Assembly (NCBI GenBank): GCA_025869365.1
Contig: JAOZVV010000115.1
Location: 1 to 41,317, forward strand
Length of the DNA: 41,317 nucleotides
Direction of reading: 5' to 3'
DNA from: Pseudonocardia sp.
GTDB taxonomy: Bacteria > Actinomycetota > Actinomycetes > Mycobacteriales > Pseudonocardiaceae
Below are positions 7,223 through 14,362 of this stretch, piece after piece (the stretch's first letter is position 1; the number at the start of each line of letters is the position of its first letter). The notes beneath the pieces are model-generated. The model was not told the origin of the DNA, did not search any database, and worked only from the letters and a program-made list of their open reading frames with translations. The translations under genes were made by a program, and so were the position numbers.

Positions 7223-8137
7223 ATGAGCTCCGAGATCACCGAACTGCGGCACGACGCGTTCGTCTACGGCTCGCAGGACGAGTACGTGGCGAAGGCGGTC
7301 GCGTTCCTCCGGGAGGGACTGCGCCGCGGCGAGGGCGCGGTCGTCGCGAACACCCGCCCCGGTCTCGCCGTCGTGCGCGAGGAGCTCGGACCGGACGCGG
7401 ACGCGGTCACCTTCGTCGACGTCGGCTCCGCGTACACCAGACCCGCCCGCACCCTGGCGGCCTACCACGCCGTCTACGCCGCGCAGCTGCAGCGGACGCC
7501 GTCGTTGCGCGCGGTGGCGGACGTCCAGTTCGGCCCGGAGCCAAGCGAGTGGGACCTGTGGACGTCCTACGAGGCGGTGTTCACCGAGTCCTTCGCCCAC
7601 CTCCCGGCCTGGGTGCTGTGCAGCTACGACGGCAACGGGCTCCCCGACCGGATCCTGGACTCGGTCTGGTGGACCCACTCCTCCGTCCTCGCCCACGACG
7701 AGTGGAACGCCAGCGATCGCTACCGCGACCCCGGGCCGCTCCTCCGGCAGATCGCGGCGCGGCCCGCCCCGCTGCTCGGGGCCCGGTCGATCGGGTTCGG
7801 ACGCGACGTCGAGGAGTTCCGCGAACGGCTGGCCGCGGAGCTGGTGTCGGCCGGCGTCGCCGAGGACCGGGCGCTCGACATGCTCCTCGCCGCCGGCGAG
7901 ATCGCGGACAACGCCCTGCGCCACGGCGGTGGCGTGCGCGCGGTCCGCGTCGGACGGGTCTCCGGCCGCTTCGCGTGCGAGATCGTCGACGCCGGCCGCG
8001 GCTTCGACGATCCCGCCGCGGGGTACCGGGCCCCACGGGCCGGATCGGGCAGCGGGTTGTGGATCGCCCGCCGGCTCACCTGGCAGGTCGACTTCCTGCG
8101 CTGCCCGGACGGCTTCGCGGCCCGGATCGTGCTCTGA
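7223..8137 (+). CDS. MEDS sensory domain - HATPase (anti-sigma kinase-like) regulator
   Basis: This 304-residue protein has an N-terminal MEDS domain (about 5-170), marked by HDAFVYGSQDEYVAKAVAFL, ANTRPGLAVVREELG and WVLCSYDGNGLPDRIL. The C terminus is a GHKL ATPase of the RsbW type (about 195-304), marked by AGEIADNALRHGGG (N box), CEIVDAGRGFDDPA and GSGSGLWIARRL. MEDS domains sense hydrocarbon derivatives or other small ligands, and the ATPase half usually phosphorylates an anti-sigma antagonist or binds a sigma factor. Its place just after an alternative sigma gene makes that sigma the likely target (inference). A ribosome site GGAGGAGG is 30 bases upstream, with no strong one next to the ATG. 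Confidence 0.88.
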   Translation: MSSEITELRHDAFVYGSQDEYVAKAVAFLREGLRRGEGAVVANTRPGLAVVREELGPDADAVTFVDVGSAYTRPARTLAAYHAVYAAQLQRTPSLRAVADVQFGPEPSEWDLWTSYEAVFTESFAHLPAWVLCSYDGNGLPDRILDSVWWTHSSVLAHDEWNASDRYRDPGPLLRQIAARPAPLLGARSIGFGRDVEEFRERLAAELVSAGVAEDRALDMLLAAGEIADNALRHGGGVRAVRVGRVSGRFACEIVDAGRGFDDPAAGYRAPRAGSGSGLWIARRLTWQVDFLRCPDGFAARIVL

Positions 8138-8174
8138 GTGGCAGGAGTCCGCCGGTCCGATCTCACGAATCCGT

Positions 8175-8187
8175 GACGCCGGGCGTC
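8175..8187. promoter_or_regulatory. Perfect palindrome GACGCCGGGCGTC before the ECF sigma gene
   Basis: Six-base arms GACGCC and GGCGTC flank a single G, ending 8 bases before the GTG start at 8196 in the 58-base gap after the MEDS-HATPase gene. It could be an operator, or a small hairpin that masks the start of the ECF-ogt operon. No known regulator can be assigned from the sequence. Confidence 0.35.
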
Positions 8188-8195
8188 TACCTCCC

Positions 8196-8693
8196 GTGAC
8201 GAGCACTCAGCCCTTCGAGACCGTCGTCGAGCAGCACGGGGCCACCGTGCTGCGCGTGTGCCGCGCCGTGCTCGGCCCGGCCGACGCGGACGACGCCTGG
8301 TCCGAGACGTTCCTGGCGGCGATGCGGGCCTACCCGGACCTGGCGGCGGGGGCGAACGTCGAGGCCTGGCTGGTCACGATCGCGCACCGCAAGGCCATCG
8401 ACGTCGTCCGCGCCGCGGGCCGCCGGGCGGTCCCCACGGACCGGCTGCCCGACACGCCTGCCCCGCCCGCGCCCGACGGACCCGACCCGGATCTCGCCGC
8501 CGCGGTGACGCGGCTCCCGCACCGGCAACGGCAGGCCGTCGCCTACCACTACCTGGCCGGGCTGCCCCACGGCGAGGTCGCCGCGATCCTCGGCGGCAGC
8601 ACCGACGCCGCCCGCCGGGCCGCCGCCGACGGCATCGCCGCCCTGCGACGCACCTACCCACCCGCCACCACCAGGAAAGGGGACCTCCGATGA
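8196..8693 (+). CDS. ECF-type RNA polymerase sigma factor
   Basis: A 165-residue two-domain sigma factor. Region 2 spans about 10-70 (VVEQHGATVLRVCRAVLGPA, DADDAWSETFLAAMRAYPDL, WLVTIAHRKAIDVVRAAGRR). Region 4 spans about 105-155 (AVTRLPHRQRQAVAYHYLAG, LPHGEVAAILGGSTDAARRA). There is no anti-sigma gene on either side. The stop overlaps the start of ogt (ATGA), and ogt in turn overlaps the 2OG oxygenase, so all three are one operon. The context argues that it drives a DNA alkylation or methylation response, possibly autoregulated. The GTG start is set by the first sigma-like residues; the longer open frame upstream lies in the previous gene. Confidence 0.9.
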   Translation: MTSTQPFETVVEQHGATVLRVCRAVLGPADADDAWSETFLAAMRAYPDLAAGANVEAWLVTIAHRKAIDVVRAAGRRAVPTDRLPDTPAPPAPDGPDPDLAAAVTRLPHRQRQAVAYHYLAGLPHGEVAAILGGSTDAARRAAADGIAALRRTYPPATTRKGDLR

Positions 8694-9304
8694 GCATCCA
8701 CGACGACCTGCCCCGCCACCTGACGGCCGCCTACCCCGACACCCCCGACCACCTGCACCGGCTGCGGGAGCGCCTCGCGGCCGCCGCCCGGGCCGACGGC
8801 ATCCTCGACATCGCCTACCGCACCGTCGACAGCCCGGTCGGGCCGCTGCTGCTCGCCGCCACGGACATCGGCCTGGTCCGGGTCGCCTACCAGCGCGAGG
8901 GCCACGACACCGTCCTGCAGACCCTGGCCGAGCGGATCAGCCCCCGCATCCTGCTCGCGCCGGCCCGGCTGGACACGACCGTCCGGGAGCTGGAGGAGTA
9001 CTTCGCCGGCACCCGCACGGCCTTCGACCTGCCGCTGGACTGGCGCCTGTCGGCCGGGTTCCGCGCCAGCGTGCTCCACCGCCTTCCCGACATCGGCTAC
9101 GGGCACACCGCCAGCTACGCCGCCGTCGCCGCGCTGGCCGGCAACCCCAGGGCCGTCCGCGCGGTGGGCACCGCCTGCGCCACCAACCCGCTCCCGGTCG
9201 TCGTCCCGTGCCACCGCGTGGTCCGCTCCGACGGGTCCCTCGGCGGCTACCTGGGCGGGGTCGAGGCCAAACGCGCCCTGCTCACCCTGGAGGACGCGGC
9301 ATGA
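8690..9304 (+). CDS. ogt: Methylated-DNA--protein-cysteine S-methyltransferase
   Basis: This 204-residue protein transfers alkyl groups from O6-alkylguanine to its own cysteine. The active-site motif LPVVVPCHRVVRSDGSLGGY places the acceptor Cys near residue 173. The N-terminal domain contains TVDSPVGPLLLAATDIGLVR, and the helix-turn-helix DNA-binding part reads GYGHTASYAAVAALAGNPRA with the arginine-finger neighbour ARAV-like segment RAVRAVGTACATNP. Length is somewhat above a minimal Ogt because of a 45-residue N-terminal extension. The start overlaps the sigma factor stop (ATGA) and its stop overlaps the next gene (ATGA), so the three are translated together. Confidence 0.93.
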   Translation: MSIHDDLPRHLTAAYPDTPDHLHRLRERLAAAARADGILDIAYRTVDSPVGPLLLAATDIGLVRVAYQREGHDTVLQTLAERISPRILLAPARLDTTVRELEEYFAGTRTAFDLPLDWRLSAGFRASVLHRLPDIGYGHTASYAAVAALAGNPRAVRAVGTACATNPLPVVVPCHRVVRSDGSLGGYLGGVEAKRALLTLEDAA

Positions 9305-10014
9305 CCGGGCCCTGGAGCGGCCGCGTCGACGCCGTGGACTGGGACCGCGTCCGCGGCGAGCTCGACGACCTCGGCGCCGCGCTGACGGGCCCGTTGCTCA
9401 GCCCCGCGGAGGCCGCCGAGATCGCCGGGCTCTACCCGGACGTCTCCCGGTTCCGCTCGACGGTCGACATGCGTCGCCACCGCTTCGGTGAGGGCGAGTA
9501 CCGGTACTTCGCCGAGCCGTTCCCCGACGCCGTCGTCGCCCTGAAGCAGGCGCTGTACCCGAGGCTGCTGCCGATCGCGCGGGACTGGTGGACCCGGCTC
9601 GGCCGGGAGACCCCCTGGCCGGACACCCTCGACGAGTGGCTCGACCTGTGCCACGCCGCCGGGCAGACCAGGTCGACCCCGATCCTGCTCAGGTACGGGC
9701 CCGGGGACTGGAACGCCCTGCACCGCGACCTCTACGGCGAGCTGGTCTTCCCCCTGCAGATCGTGATCAACCTCAACGACCCCGGCGCCGACCACACCGG
9801 CGGGGAGTTCCTGCTCGTCGAGCAACGGCCCCGCGCCCAGTCCCGCGGCACCTCCACGCTCGTCCCCCACGGCCACGGCCTGGTGTTCACCACCCGCGAC
9901 CGGCCCGTCCGGTCCGTGCGCGGCTGGTCCGCCTCGCCCGTCCGGCACGGGGTCTCGGTGATCCGCTCCGGGCACCGGTTCACCCTCGGGCTGGTGTTCC
10001 ACGACGCCGGCTGA
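9301..10014 (+). CDS. 2OG-Fe(II) oxygenase, probable alkylation repair enzyme
   Basis: The 237-residue protein has the double-stranded beta-helix iron site of 2-oxoglutarate oxygenases. HRD in DWNALHRDLYGELVFPLQ supplies the first His and Asp, HTGGEFLLVEQRPR follows, and the distal His and 2OG-binding Arg are in the RHGVSVIRSGHRFTLGL region. It overlaps ogt by four bases and ends an operon headed by an ECF sigma. AlkB-type repair dioxygenases remove methyl groups from bases, and the gene order makes an AlkB-like role the best guess. The sequence is not a close classic AlkB, so the substrate is an inference. It is followed by a 160-base gap that holds operator-like element B1. Confidence 0.82.
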   Translation: MTGPWSGRVDAVDWDRVRGELDDLGAALTGPLLSPAEAAEIAGLYPDVSRFRSTVDMRRHRFGEGEYRYFAEPFPDAVVALKQALYPRLLPIARDWWTRLGRETPWPDTLDEWLDLCHAAGQTRSTPILLRYGPGDWNALHRDLYGELVFPLQIVINLNDPGADHTGGEFLLVEQRPRAQSRGTSTLVPHGHGLVFTTRDRPVRSVRGWSASPVRHGVSVIRSGHRFTLGLVFHDAG

Positions 10015-10059
10015 CGGACCGGACGCCCGCCGATCGGGTGGCGCCGGGCGGCAACGCCA

Positions 10060-10076
10060 TGCGGCAAATTGGGACA
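10060..10076. promoter_or_regulatory. Operator-like inverted repeat B1 (TGCGGCA-AAT-TGGGACA)
   Basis: This 17-bp element shares the pattern TGtCcCA-N3-TgGGACA with two copies at 13393 and 13433. It lies 98 bases before the ATG of the LLM oxidoreductase gene, a typical distance for an upstream activator site. The right arm TGGGACA is perfect; the left arm is degenerate. Binding by the AcoR/MimR-like regulator encoded at 11539-13293 is an inference from position and copy number. Confidence 0.5.
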
Positions 10077-10174
10077 CGGGCGGCTCCCGATTCCGCGGTT
10101 CGATCGTTCCGTCAGCAAGTTCTGCGTCCTCGGATTCGGCACTGCCGGTCCGTGCACAGCAAGGGAGCCCCGCG

Positions 10175-11419
10175 GTGAAGTTCCAGCTGTTCATGCTGCC
10201 GACGATCCCGGCGACGTTGGAGGAGCGCGAGGCCAAGCGCCCCATCGGCCGTGACAACGACTCCTTCCAGGCGATGATCGCCGAGGTCCGCGAGCTCGCG
10301 GTCCTCGCCGACGAGATGGGTTTCGACGTCTTCTCCACCACCGAGCACCACTTCCACTCCGAGGGCTTCGAGGCGTCGGTGCAGCCGATGATGCTCTACG
10401 CCGACCTGGCCGCGCGGACGAAGAACATCTCCTTCGCGCCGCTGTCGCTGGTGCTCCCTGCCAACGACCCGCTGCGGGTGGCCGAGCAGGTCGCCTACCT
10501 GGACCACCTGACCGCCGGCCGGGTCTACGGCGGCTACGCGCGCGGCTACCAGGACCGCTGGGTGAACGTCTTCGGCCAGCACATCCCCGTCAAGGGCACC
10601 CCGATGGACGGCGGCCCCGACGACAAGCACAACCGTGCGGTGCACGAGGAGTACCTCGAGCTGATCTACAAGGCGTGGACGGACGACCTGTTGACCTTCG
10701 ACGGCGAGTTCTACAAGGTGCCGCCCAAGGAGGGCATCACCCGCTGGCCCGCCGCGGAGTGGACCCGTCGCTACGGCCACCCGGACGAGATCGACGAGCA
10801 CGGCAACATCCGCGGCATCTCGGTGATCCCGAAGCCGTACCAGCAGCCGTACCCGCCGGCGTTCCAACCGTTCTCGGTGTCCGAGTCGACCATGGTCCAC
10901 ACGGCGCAGCACGGGGTCATGCCGATCATCCTCGTGGCGGAGCCGGCGCAGTTCACCCACCTGGCGAAGCTGTACCAGTCCTCCGCCGCGGAGGCCGGCC
11001 GCGAGATCAAGCTCGGCGAGAACATCGGCGCGTTCCGCGCGGTGGCCTTCGGCGAGGACCGCCAGCAGGCGTGGTCGCTGATGGAGCGCACGAACTACTA
11101 CGGCTTCCAGATCTACTTCTCCGGCTTCGGGTTCTGGGAGGCGCTGCGGCTGCCCGAGGACGAGCAGACCTACCCGAAGGGGTCGGCGATGCTGCCGCCG
11201 GAGGAATGGACGATGGATCGGTTCACCAAGAGCAAGTACGGGCTGGTGGGCACGGTCGACGACATCAAGCGGGACATCGAGGACCTGGCGACGATCCACG
11301 GCAACGGCGGCGAGCTGGAGTGGTTCTCCTGGTTCTTCGACCAGGGCCTGATGCCGATCGACGACGCGAAGCGGCAGCTCGAGATCTTCGCCGAGCACAT
11401 CATCCCCGAGTTCCGCTAG
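10175..11419 (+). CDS. LLM-class (bacterial luciferase-like) flavin-dependent monooxygenase
   Basis: The 414-residue protein is a TIM-barrel luciferase-like monooxygenase. The start MKFQLFMLPTIPA leads into LAVLADEMGFDVFSTTEHHF (about 45-65), the usual flavin-site His pair, and VAEQVAYLDHLTAGRVYGGY (about 107-126). The end LVGTVDDIKRDIEDLATIHG is the family's C-terminal signature. It is longer than the common 330-350-residue members because of an insertion around 160-230. These enzymes insert oxygen next to carbonyls or sulfonates using FMNH2 from a reductase; no reductase is adjacent. ATG at 10175 follows AGGGAGCC. Gene order links it to the lactonase, amidohydrolase and Rieske genes across the regulator. 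Confidence 0.88.
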   Translation: MKFQLFMLPTIPATLEEREAKRPIGRDNDSFQAMIAEVRELAVLADEMGFDVFSTTEHHFHSEGFEASVQPMMLYADLAARTKNISFAPLSLVLPANDPLRVAEQVAYLDHLTAGRVYGGYARGYQDRWVNVFGQHIPVKGTPMDGGPDDKHNRAVHEEYLELIYKAWTDDLLTFDGEFYKVPPKEGITRWPAAEWTRRYGHPDEIDEHGNIRGISVIPKPYQQPYPPAFQPFSVSESTMVHTAQHGVMPIILVAEPAQFTHLAKLYQSSAAEAGREIKLGENIGAFRAVAFGEDRQQAWSLMERTNYYGFQIYFSGFGFWEALRLPEDEQTYPKGSAMLPPEEWTMDRFTKSKYGLVGTVDDIKRDIEDLATIHGNGGELEWFSWFFDQGLMPIDDAKRQLEIFAEHIIPEFR

Positions 11420-11443
11420 GAGCCCACGCGGAGCCGCTTCCCG

Positions 11444-11515
11444 GCCACGCGCGCGACGTGGCGCCGCGCGCGGTGCCGACCACGCGCGTCGCGACACGCG
11501 GCGCGCGTGGTCGGC
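11444..11515. terminator. Strong convergent terminator (two hairpins)
   Basis: The 119-base gap between two convergent genes holds a small hairpin GCCACG-N7-CGTGGC (11444-11462). It is followed by a perfect 14-bp stem, GCCGACCACGCGCG at 11475-11488 pairing with 11502-11515 around a 13-base loop. There is no T-run, as is common in high-GC actinobacteria. The stem is symmetric and so can stop transcription from both sides. Confidence 0.75.
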
Positions 11516-11538
11516 CGAACGTGGTTCCGCAGAGGTGC

Positions 11539-13293
11539 TCAGAAGGTGGTGTTGTCCAGGTCGATGCCCGCCGCCTGCAGCTTGCGGTAGAGCGTGGAAC
11601 GCGAGATGCCGAGGAGCGCGGCGGCGTCCTTCTTGTTGCCGTCTGTCTCGGCCATCGCGTCGAGGATCGCGTGGATCTCGGCCCGCTCGAACCGGGTGAG
11701 GGTCAGGCGCGGGGCGGCGTGGCGCACCTGCGGGGGCAGGTCGGTGAGCCCGGGGACCGCTCCGGGCGGCGTCGCCTCGACCACGCGCGCGACCAGTCCC
11801 CGCAGCTCCCGGACGTTGCCCGGCCAGAACAGGCGCATGAGCAGCTGCACGGCCTCGGGTGCGAGCCGCCGCGGCGCGGCGAAGGCGGCGACCAGCGCCG
11901 GGATGTCGCGCAGCCGGTTGCGCAGCGGCGGCAGCCGGAGCTGGTCGGCGTCGAGACCGGGCAGCACCAGGTCGTCCCAGGAGGACGCACACGTGAAGGT
12001 CGCGACGCAGCGCCACCCGTCGGCGCGCGCCTCGCCGAGCATCGCGGACAGCCGGCGGCGGGCGACGGGGTCGAGCAGCTCCAGATGGCGCAGCAGGAGC
12101 GCCCCGGGCGGCCCGGCGAGCACCCCGTGCAGGTCGTCGAACCAGCCGTCGAGCCCGGACACCTCGGCCCGTGCGGCGTCGCGGACCACCGGGTCGTCGC
12201 CGAGCTCGCGCAGGAGTGCGGTTCCCACCACGGCCTTGCCGACCCCCGGTTCGCCGCACAGCACCACGGTCCGTGCGGCGAGGGCCGCCCGGGCCGCCCG
12301 GCACGCCCAGAGGAACGCCCGGTCCGTCCCCGCCAGTCCGGCGGGCGCGGTGAGCGGGGCACCGGGGCGGGCAGGAGCCGCGGGCTCGACCGCGGGCCGG
12401 ATCTCGACCAGCACACCGATCACCTCACCGCCGTCGCGCAGGGGCATCGTCCGGGTGCGAGCGCTGCGCCCGTCCGGCAGCGGGAGGTCGCCGTCGACGG
12501 TGCCGGCCGCGCACGACCCGGCGAGCACGCGGCCCACGTGGTCCCACAGCAGCGGCTGCTCCACGCCGTCGAGCAGGCGCGCGGCCTGCGGGTTGGCCAT
12601 CTGCACGCGGTCGTTGAGGACGAGGATCCCCGCGTGGGAGCGCCTGCTGCCGGACAGGAAGTGGGCCAGCAACGCGCGCTCCTGCACCGTCTGCTGCTCG
12701 AACAGGCGGTTCTCGATCGCCTTCGCGGTCTGCTCGGCCAGCACCGTCACCAGACCGTTGTCCCGGTTCGCGTCGCAGGTGATGTCCAGGATGCCCAGCG
12801 GGCGCCGCGTCACGGGGTCGTTAATCGGGACACCGACGCAGGTGAACCGGACGAGCTCGTCGACGTAGTGCTCGTGGCCGTCGATGCGGGTGGTCCGGCC
12901 GAGCTCGACGGCCGTACCGACCCCGTTGGTACCGACGGCGTCCTCGGCGAAGACGAAACCGGGGGTGATGTTGAGGCCGTCGAGCACGTGGAGGAGCGTG
13001 CTGTTCTGCACACGCCGGTCCAGGATGCGCGCGCTGGTGTCGGTGACGAGGAAGCTGATGCCGAGCTCGCCGAGCCGGGCGTTCATCGCGTCGAGGACCG
13101 GGCCCGCGGCCCGCAGCAGCCGGGACTCGGGATCGACACCACCCGGTTGGTACGGCGGGGCGAACCGATCGGCGGCCACCGCCCAGCTGGAGCACCGCTG
13201 CCACGACGACCGGACCTCGGCGCGGACCCGCCCGGGCGCGTTCCCCGAGGACAGGAAGGACTCCCGGTCACGCGCGAGCACGTCGTCGGCCAT
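11539..13293 (-). CDS. AcoR/MimR-like GAF-Fis transcriptional activator with degenerate ATPase domain
   Basis: The 584-residue protein has an N-terminal GAF-type sensor (about 70-230; SRLLRAAGPVLDAM, EDAVGTNGVGTAVELG, VPINDPVTRRPLGILDITCD), a PAS-like stretch (about 245-300), a reduced AAA+ domain (about 325-500) and a Fis helix-turn-helix at the end (ETDGNKKDAAALLGISRSTL). Walker A is present (CGEPGVGKAVVG), but the sigma-54 contact motif GAFTGA is missing and Walker B is ALLLRHLELLDP. Actinobacteria generally lack sigma-54, and MimR/AcoR-type relatives without GAFTGA activate monooxygenase or alcohol catabolism genes there. It lies between the LLM gene and the lactonase operon. Start ATG 13293 has GAGGGAGC before it. 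Confidence 0.88.
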   Translation of the reverse strand: MADDVLARDRESFLSSGNAPGRVRAEVRSSWQRCSSWAVAADRFAPPYQPGGVDPESRLLRAAGPVLDAMNARLGELGISFLVTDTSARILDRRVQNSTLLHVLDGLNITPGFVFAEDAVGTNGVGTAVELGRTTRIDGHEHYVDELVRFTCVGVPINDPVTRRPLGILDITCDANRDNGLVTVLAEQTAKAIENRLFEQQTVQERALLAHFLSGSRRSHAGILVLNDRVQMANPQAARLLDGVEQPLLWDHVGRVLAGSCAAGTVDGDLPLPDGRSARTRTMPLRDGGEVIGVLVEIRPAVEPAAPARPGAPLTAPAGLAGTDRAFLWACRAARAALAARTVVLCGEPGVGKAVVGTALLRELGDDPVVRDAARAEVSGLDGWFDDLHGVLAGPPGALLLRHLELLDPVARRRLSAMLGEARADGWRCVATFTCASSWDDLVLPGLDADQLRLPPLRNRLRDIPALVAAFAAPRRLAPEAVQLLMRLFWPGNVRELRGLVARVVEATPPGAVPGLTDLPPQVRHAAPRLTLTRFERAEIHAILDAMAETDGNKKDAAALLGISRSTLYRKLQAAGIDLDNTTF

Positions 13294-13392
13294 GTGCGCT
13301 CCCTCTTCAGAACCACGCTGTTCCGCAGGGCGGGGTCGAGCAGCCTCAAGGCCCCCCGCAGGAACGATAGTTGAGGAGACAGGGGTCACAAC

Positions 13393-13409
13393 TGTCGCAA
13401 TCTGGGACA
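13393..13409. promoter_or_regulatory. Operator-like inverted repeat B2 (TGTCGCA-ATC-TGGGACA)
   Basis: Seven-base arms with a single mismatch flank ATC. It lies in the 236-base gap between the divergent regulator (100 bases upstream of its ATG) and the MBL-fold gene (120 bases upstream of its ATG). It is the best copy of the element B pattern. Confidence 0.55.
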
Positions 13410-13432
13410 CGGCCCGGTCCGACGCGCCGCCG

Positions 13433-13449
13433 TGCCCCAAGTTCGGACA
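13433..13449. promoter_or_regulatory. Operator-like inverted repeat B3 (TGCCCCA-AGT-TCGGACA)
   Basis: This third copy of element B starts exactly 40 bases after B2, close to four helical turns, so two dimers would sit on nearly the same face of the DNA. It ends 80 bases before the MBL-fold start codon. Confidence 0.5.
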
Positions 13450-13529
13450 CCGGTCGCCCCGCCCGACGCGGTCGAATCGACCGGGACGTGCCCGCGGGCG
13501 GCACGTCACGACCACCTCGGGAGGAAGCG

Positions 13530-14339
13530 ATGGGTGTCACGCTCCGCGGCGTCAACCTGGGTTACATGGGGCTCGACAAGTCGCTCCTGGTCAACAAGGC
13601 CGAACACGTCGGATCGCCCTACAACTGTCCGGCGATCGCCTACATCATCGAGACCCCGCAGGGCCGGATCCTCTGGGAGACGGGCCTGTCCGCACAGTGC
13701 CCGGACGAGTGGCTCCCGGAGTGGAAGCAGGTCGTCGACCTCGGCGCCGTGACCCCCGAGGCCTGCCTCGAGATGCGGCTCGGCCAGCTGGGTCTCGGGC
13801 CGGACGACTTCCGCTACGTCATCCAGGGACATCTGCACACCGACCACGCGGGCGGGCTCCGGTTGTTCGAGGACGCCGGCGCCGAGGTCCTCGTGCACGA
13901 GGACGAGTACGCGCACGTCATGGGACTCGAGGAGGACAAGGACTTCTTCGCCCGCGTGGACTGGGCCTTCCTCGGCGAGAAGAAGCCCACCCTCGTGCCG
14001 GGGGGCTCGATGGAGATCGCGGACGGCGTGCGCCTGCTCCACCTGCCCGGCCACACGCCGGGCCAGATGGCCCTGCAGCTGCAGCTCGAGAACACCGGCA
14101 CCGTCCTGCTCACCTCCGACGCCCTCTACCACCACGAGAACTACGTCGAGCCCACCGGCGAACCGCAGATCTACTGGGACATCGACGCGTGGCGCACCTC
14201 GCTGCAGACGCTCGGGCGGGTCGCCCGCGAGAACGACGCCTGGCTGTTCCCGGGCCACGACGAGACGGGCATCCAGCACTTCGACGGGCGCAGGGAGCTG
14301 AAGGCGATCCGGTTCGACGAGGGCCACACCTACGCGTAG
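13530..14339 (+). CDS. MBL-fold hydrolase, N-acyl homoserine lactonase (AttM/AiiA)-like
   Basis: This 269-residue metallo-beta-lactamase-fold enzyme has the dinuclear metal motif VIQGHLHTDHAGGLRLFE (HxHxDH, about residues 96-113), a further His in LLHLPGHTPGQMALQL, the bridging Asp in LLTSDALYHHENY, and the last His in WLFPGHDETG. The N-terminal PYNCPAIAYIIETPQGRILW and overall length match the lactonase branch of the fold rather than beta-lactamases. In this operon it more likely opens a lactone made during catabolism than quenches quorum signals (inference). ATG 13530 has a strong GGGAGGAAG. It is the first gene of an operon with two amidohydrolases and a Rieske protein; 23 bases separate it from the next start. 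Confidence 0.87.
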   Translation: MGVTLRGVNLGYMGLDKSLLVNKAEHVGSPYNCPAIAYIIETPQGRILWETGLSAQCPDEWLPEWKQVVDLGAVTPEACLEMRLGQLGLGPDDFRYVIQGHLHTDHAGGLRLFEDAGAEVLVHEDEYAHVMGLEEDKDFFARVDWAFLGEKKPTLVPGGSMEIADGVRLLHLPGHTPGQMALQLQLENTGTVLLTSDALYHHENYVEPTGEPQIYWDIDAWRTSLQTLGRVARENDAWLFPGHDETGIQHFDGRRELKAIRFDEGHTYA

Positions 14340-14362
14340 GGGTGGACCTGGAGGAGGTGGGG

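Noticed and set aside
10675..13374. An 899-codon plus-strand frame across the regulator gene
   Set aside because: It runs through the LLM gene in another frame and antisense through the regulator. No motif is recognisable and the codon positions are wrong for a real gene here.
13393..13520. Sigma-54 (-24/-12) promoter upstream of the MBL-fold gene
   Set aside because: The regulator family suggested looking for GG-N10-GC, but no convincing TGGCAC-N5-TTGC is present, and the lineage generally lacks sigma-54.
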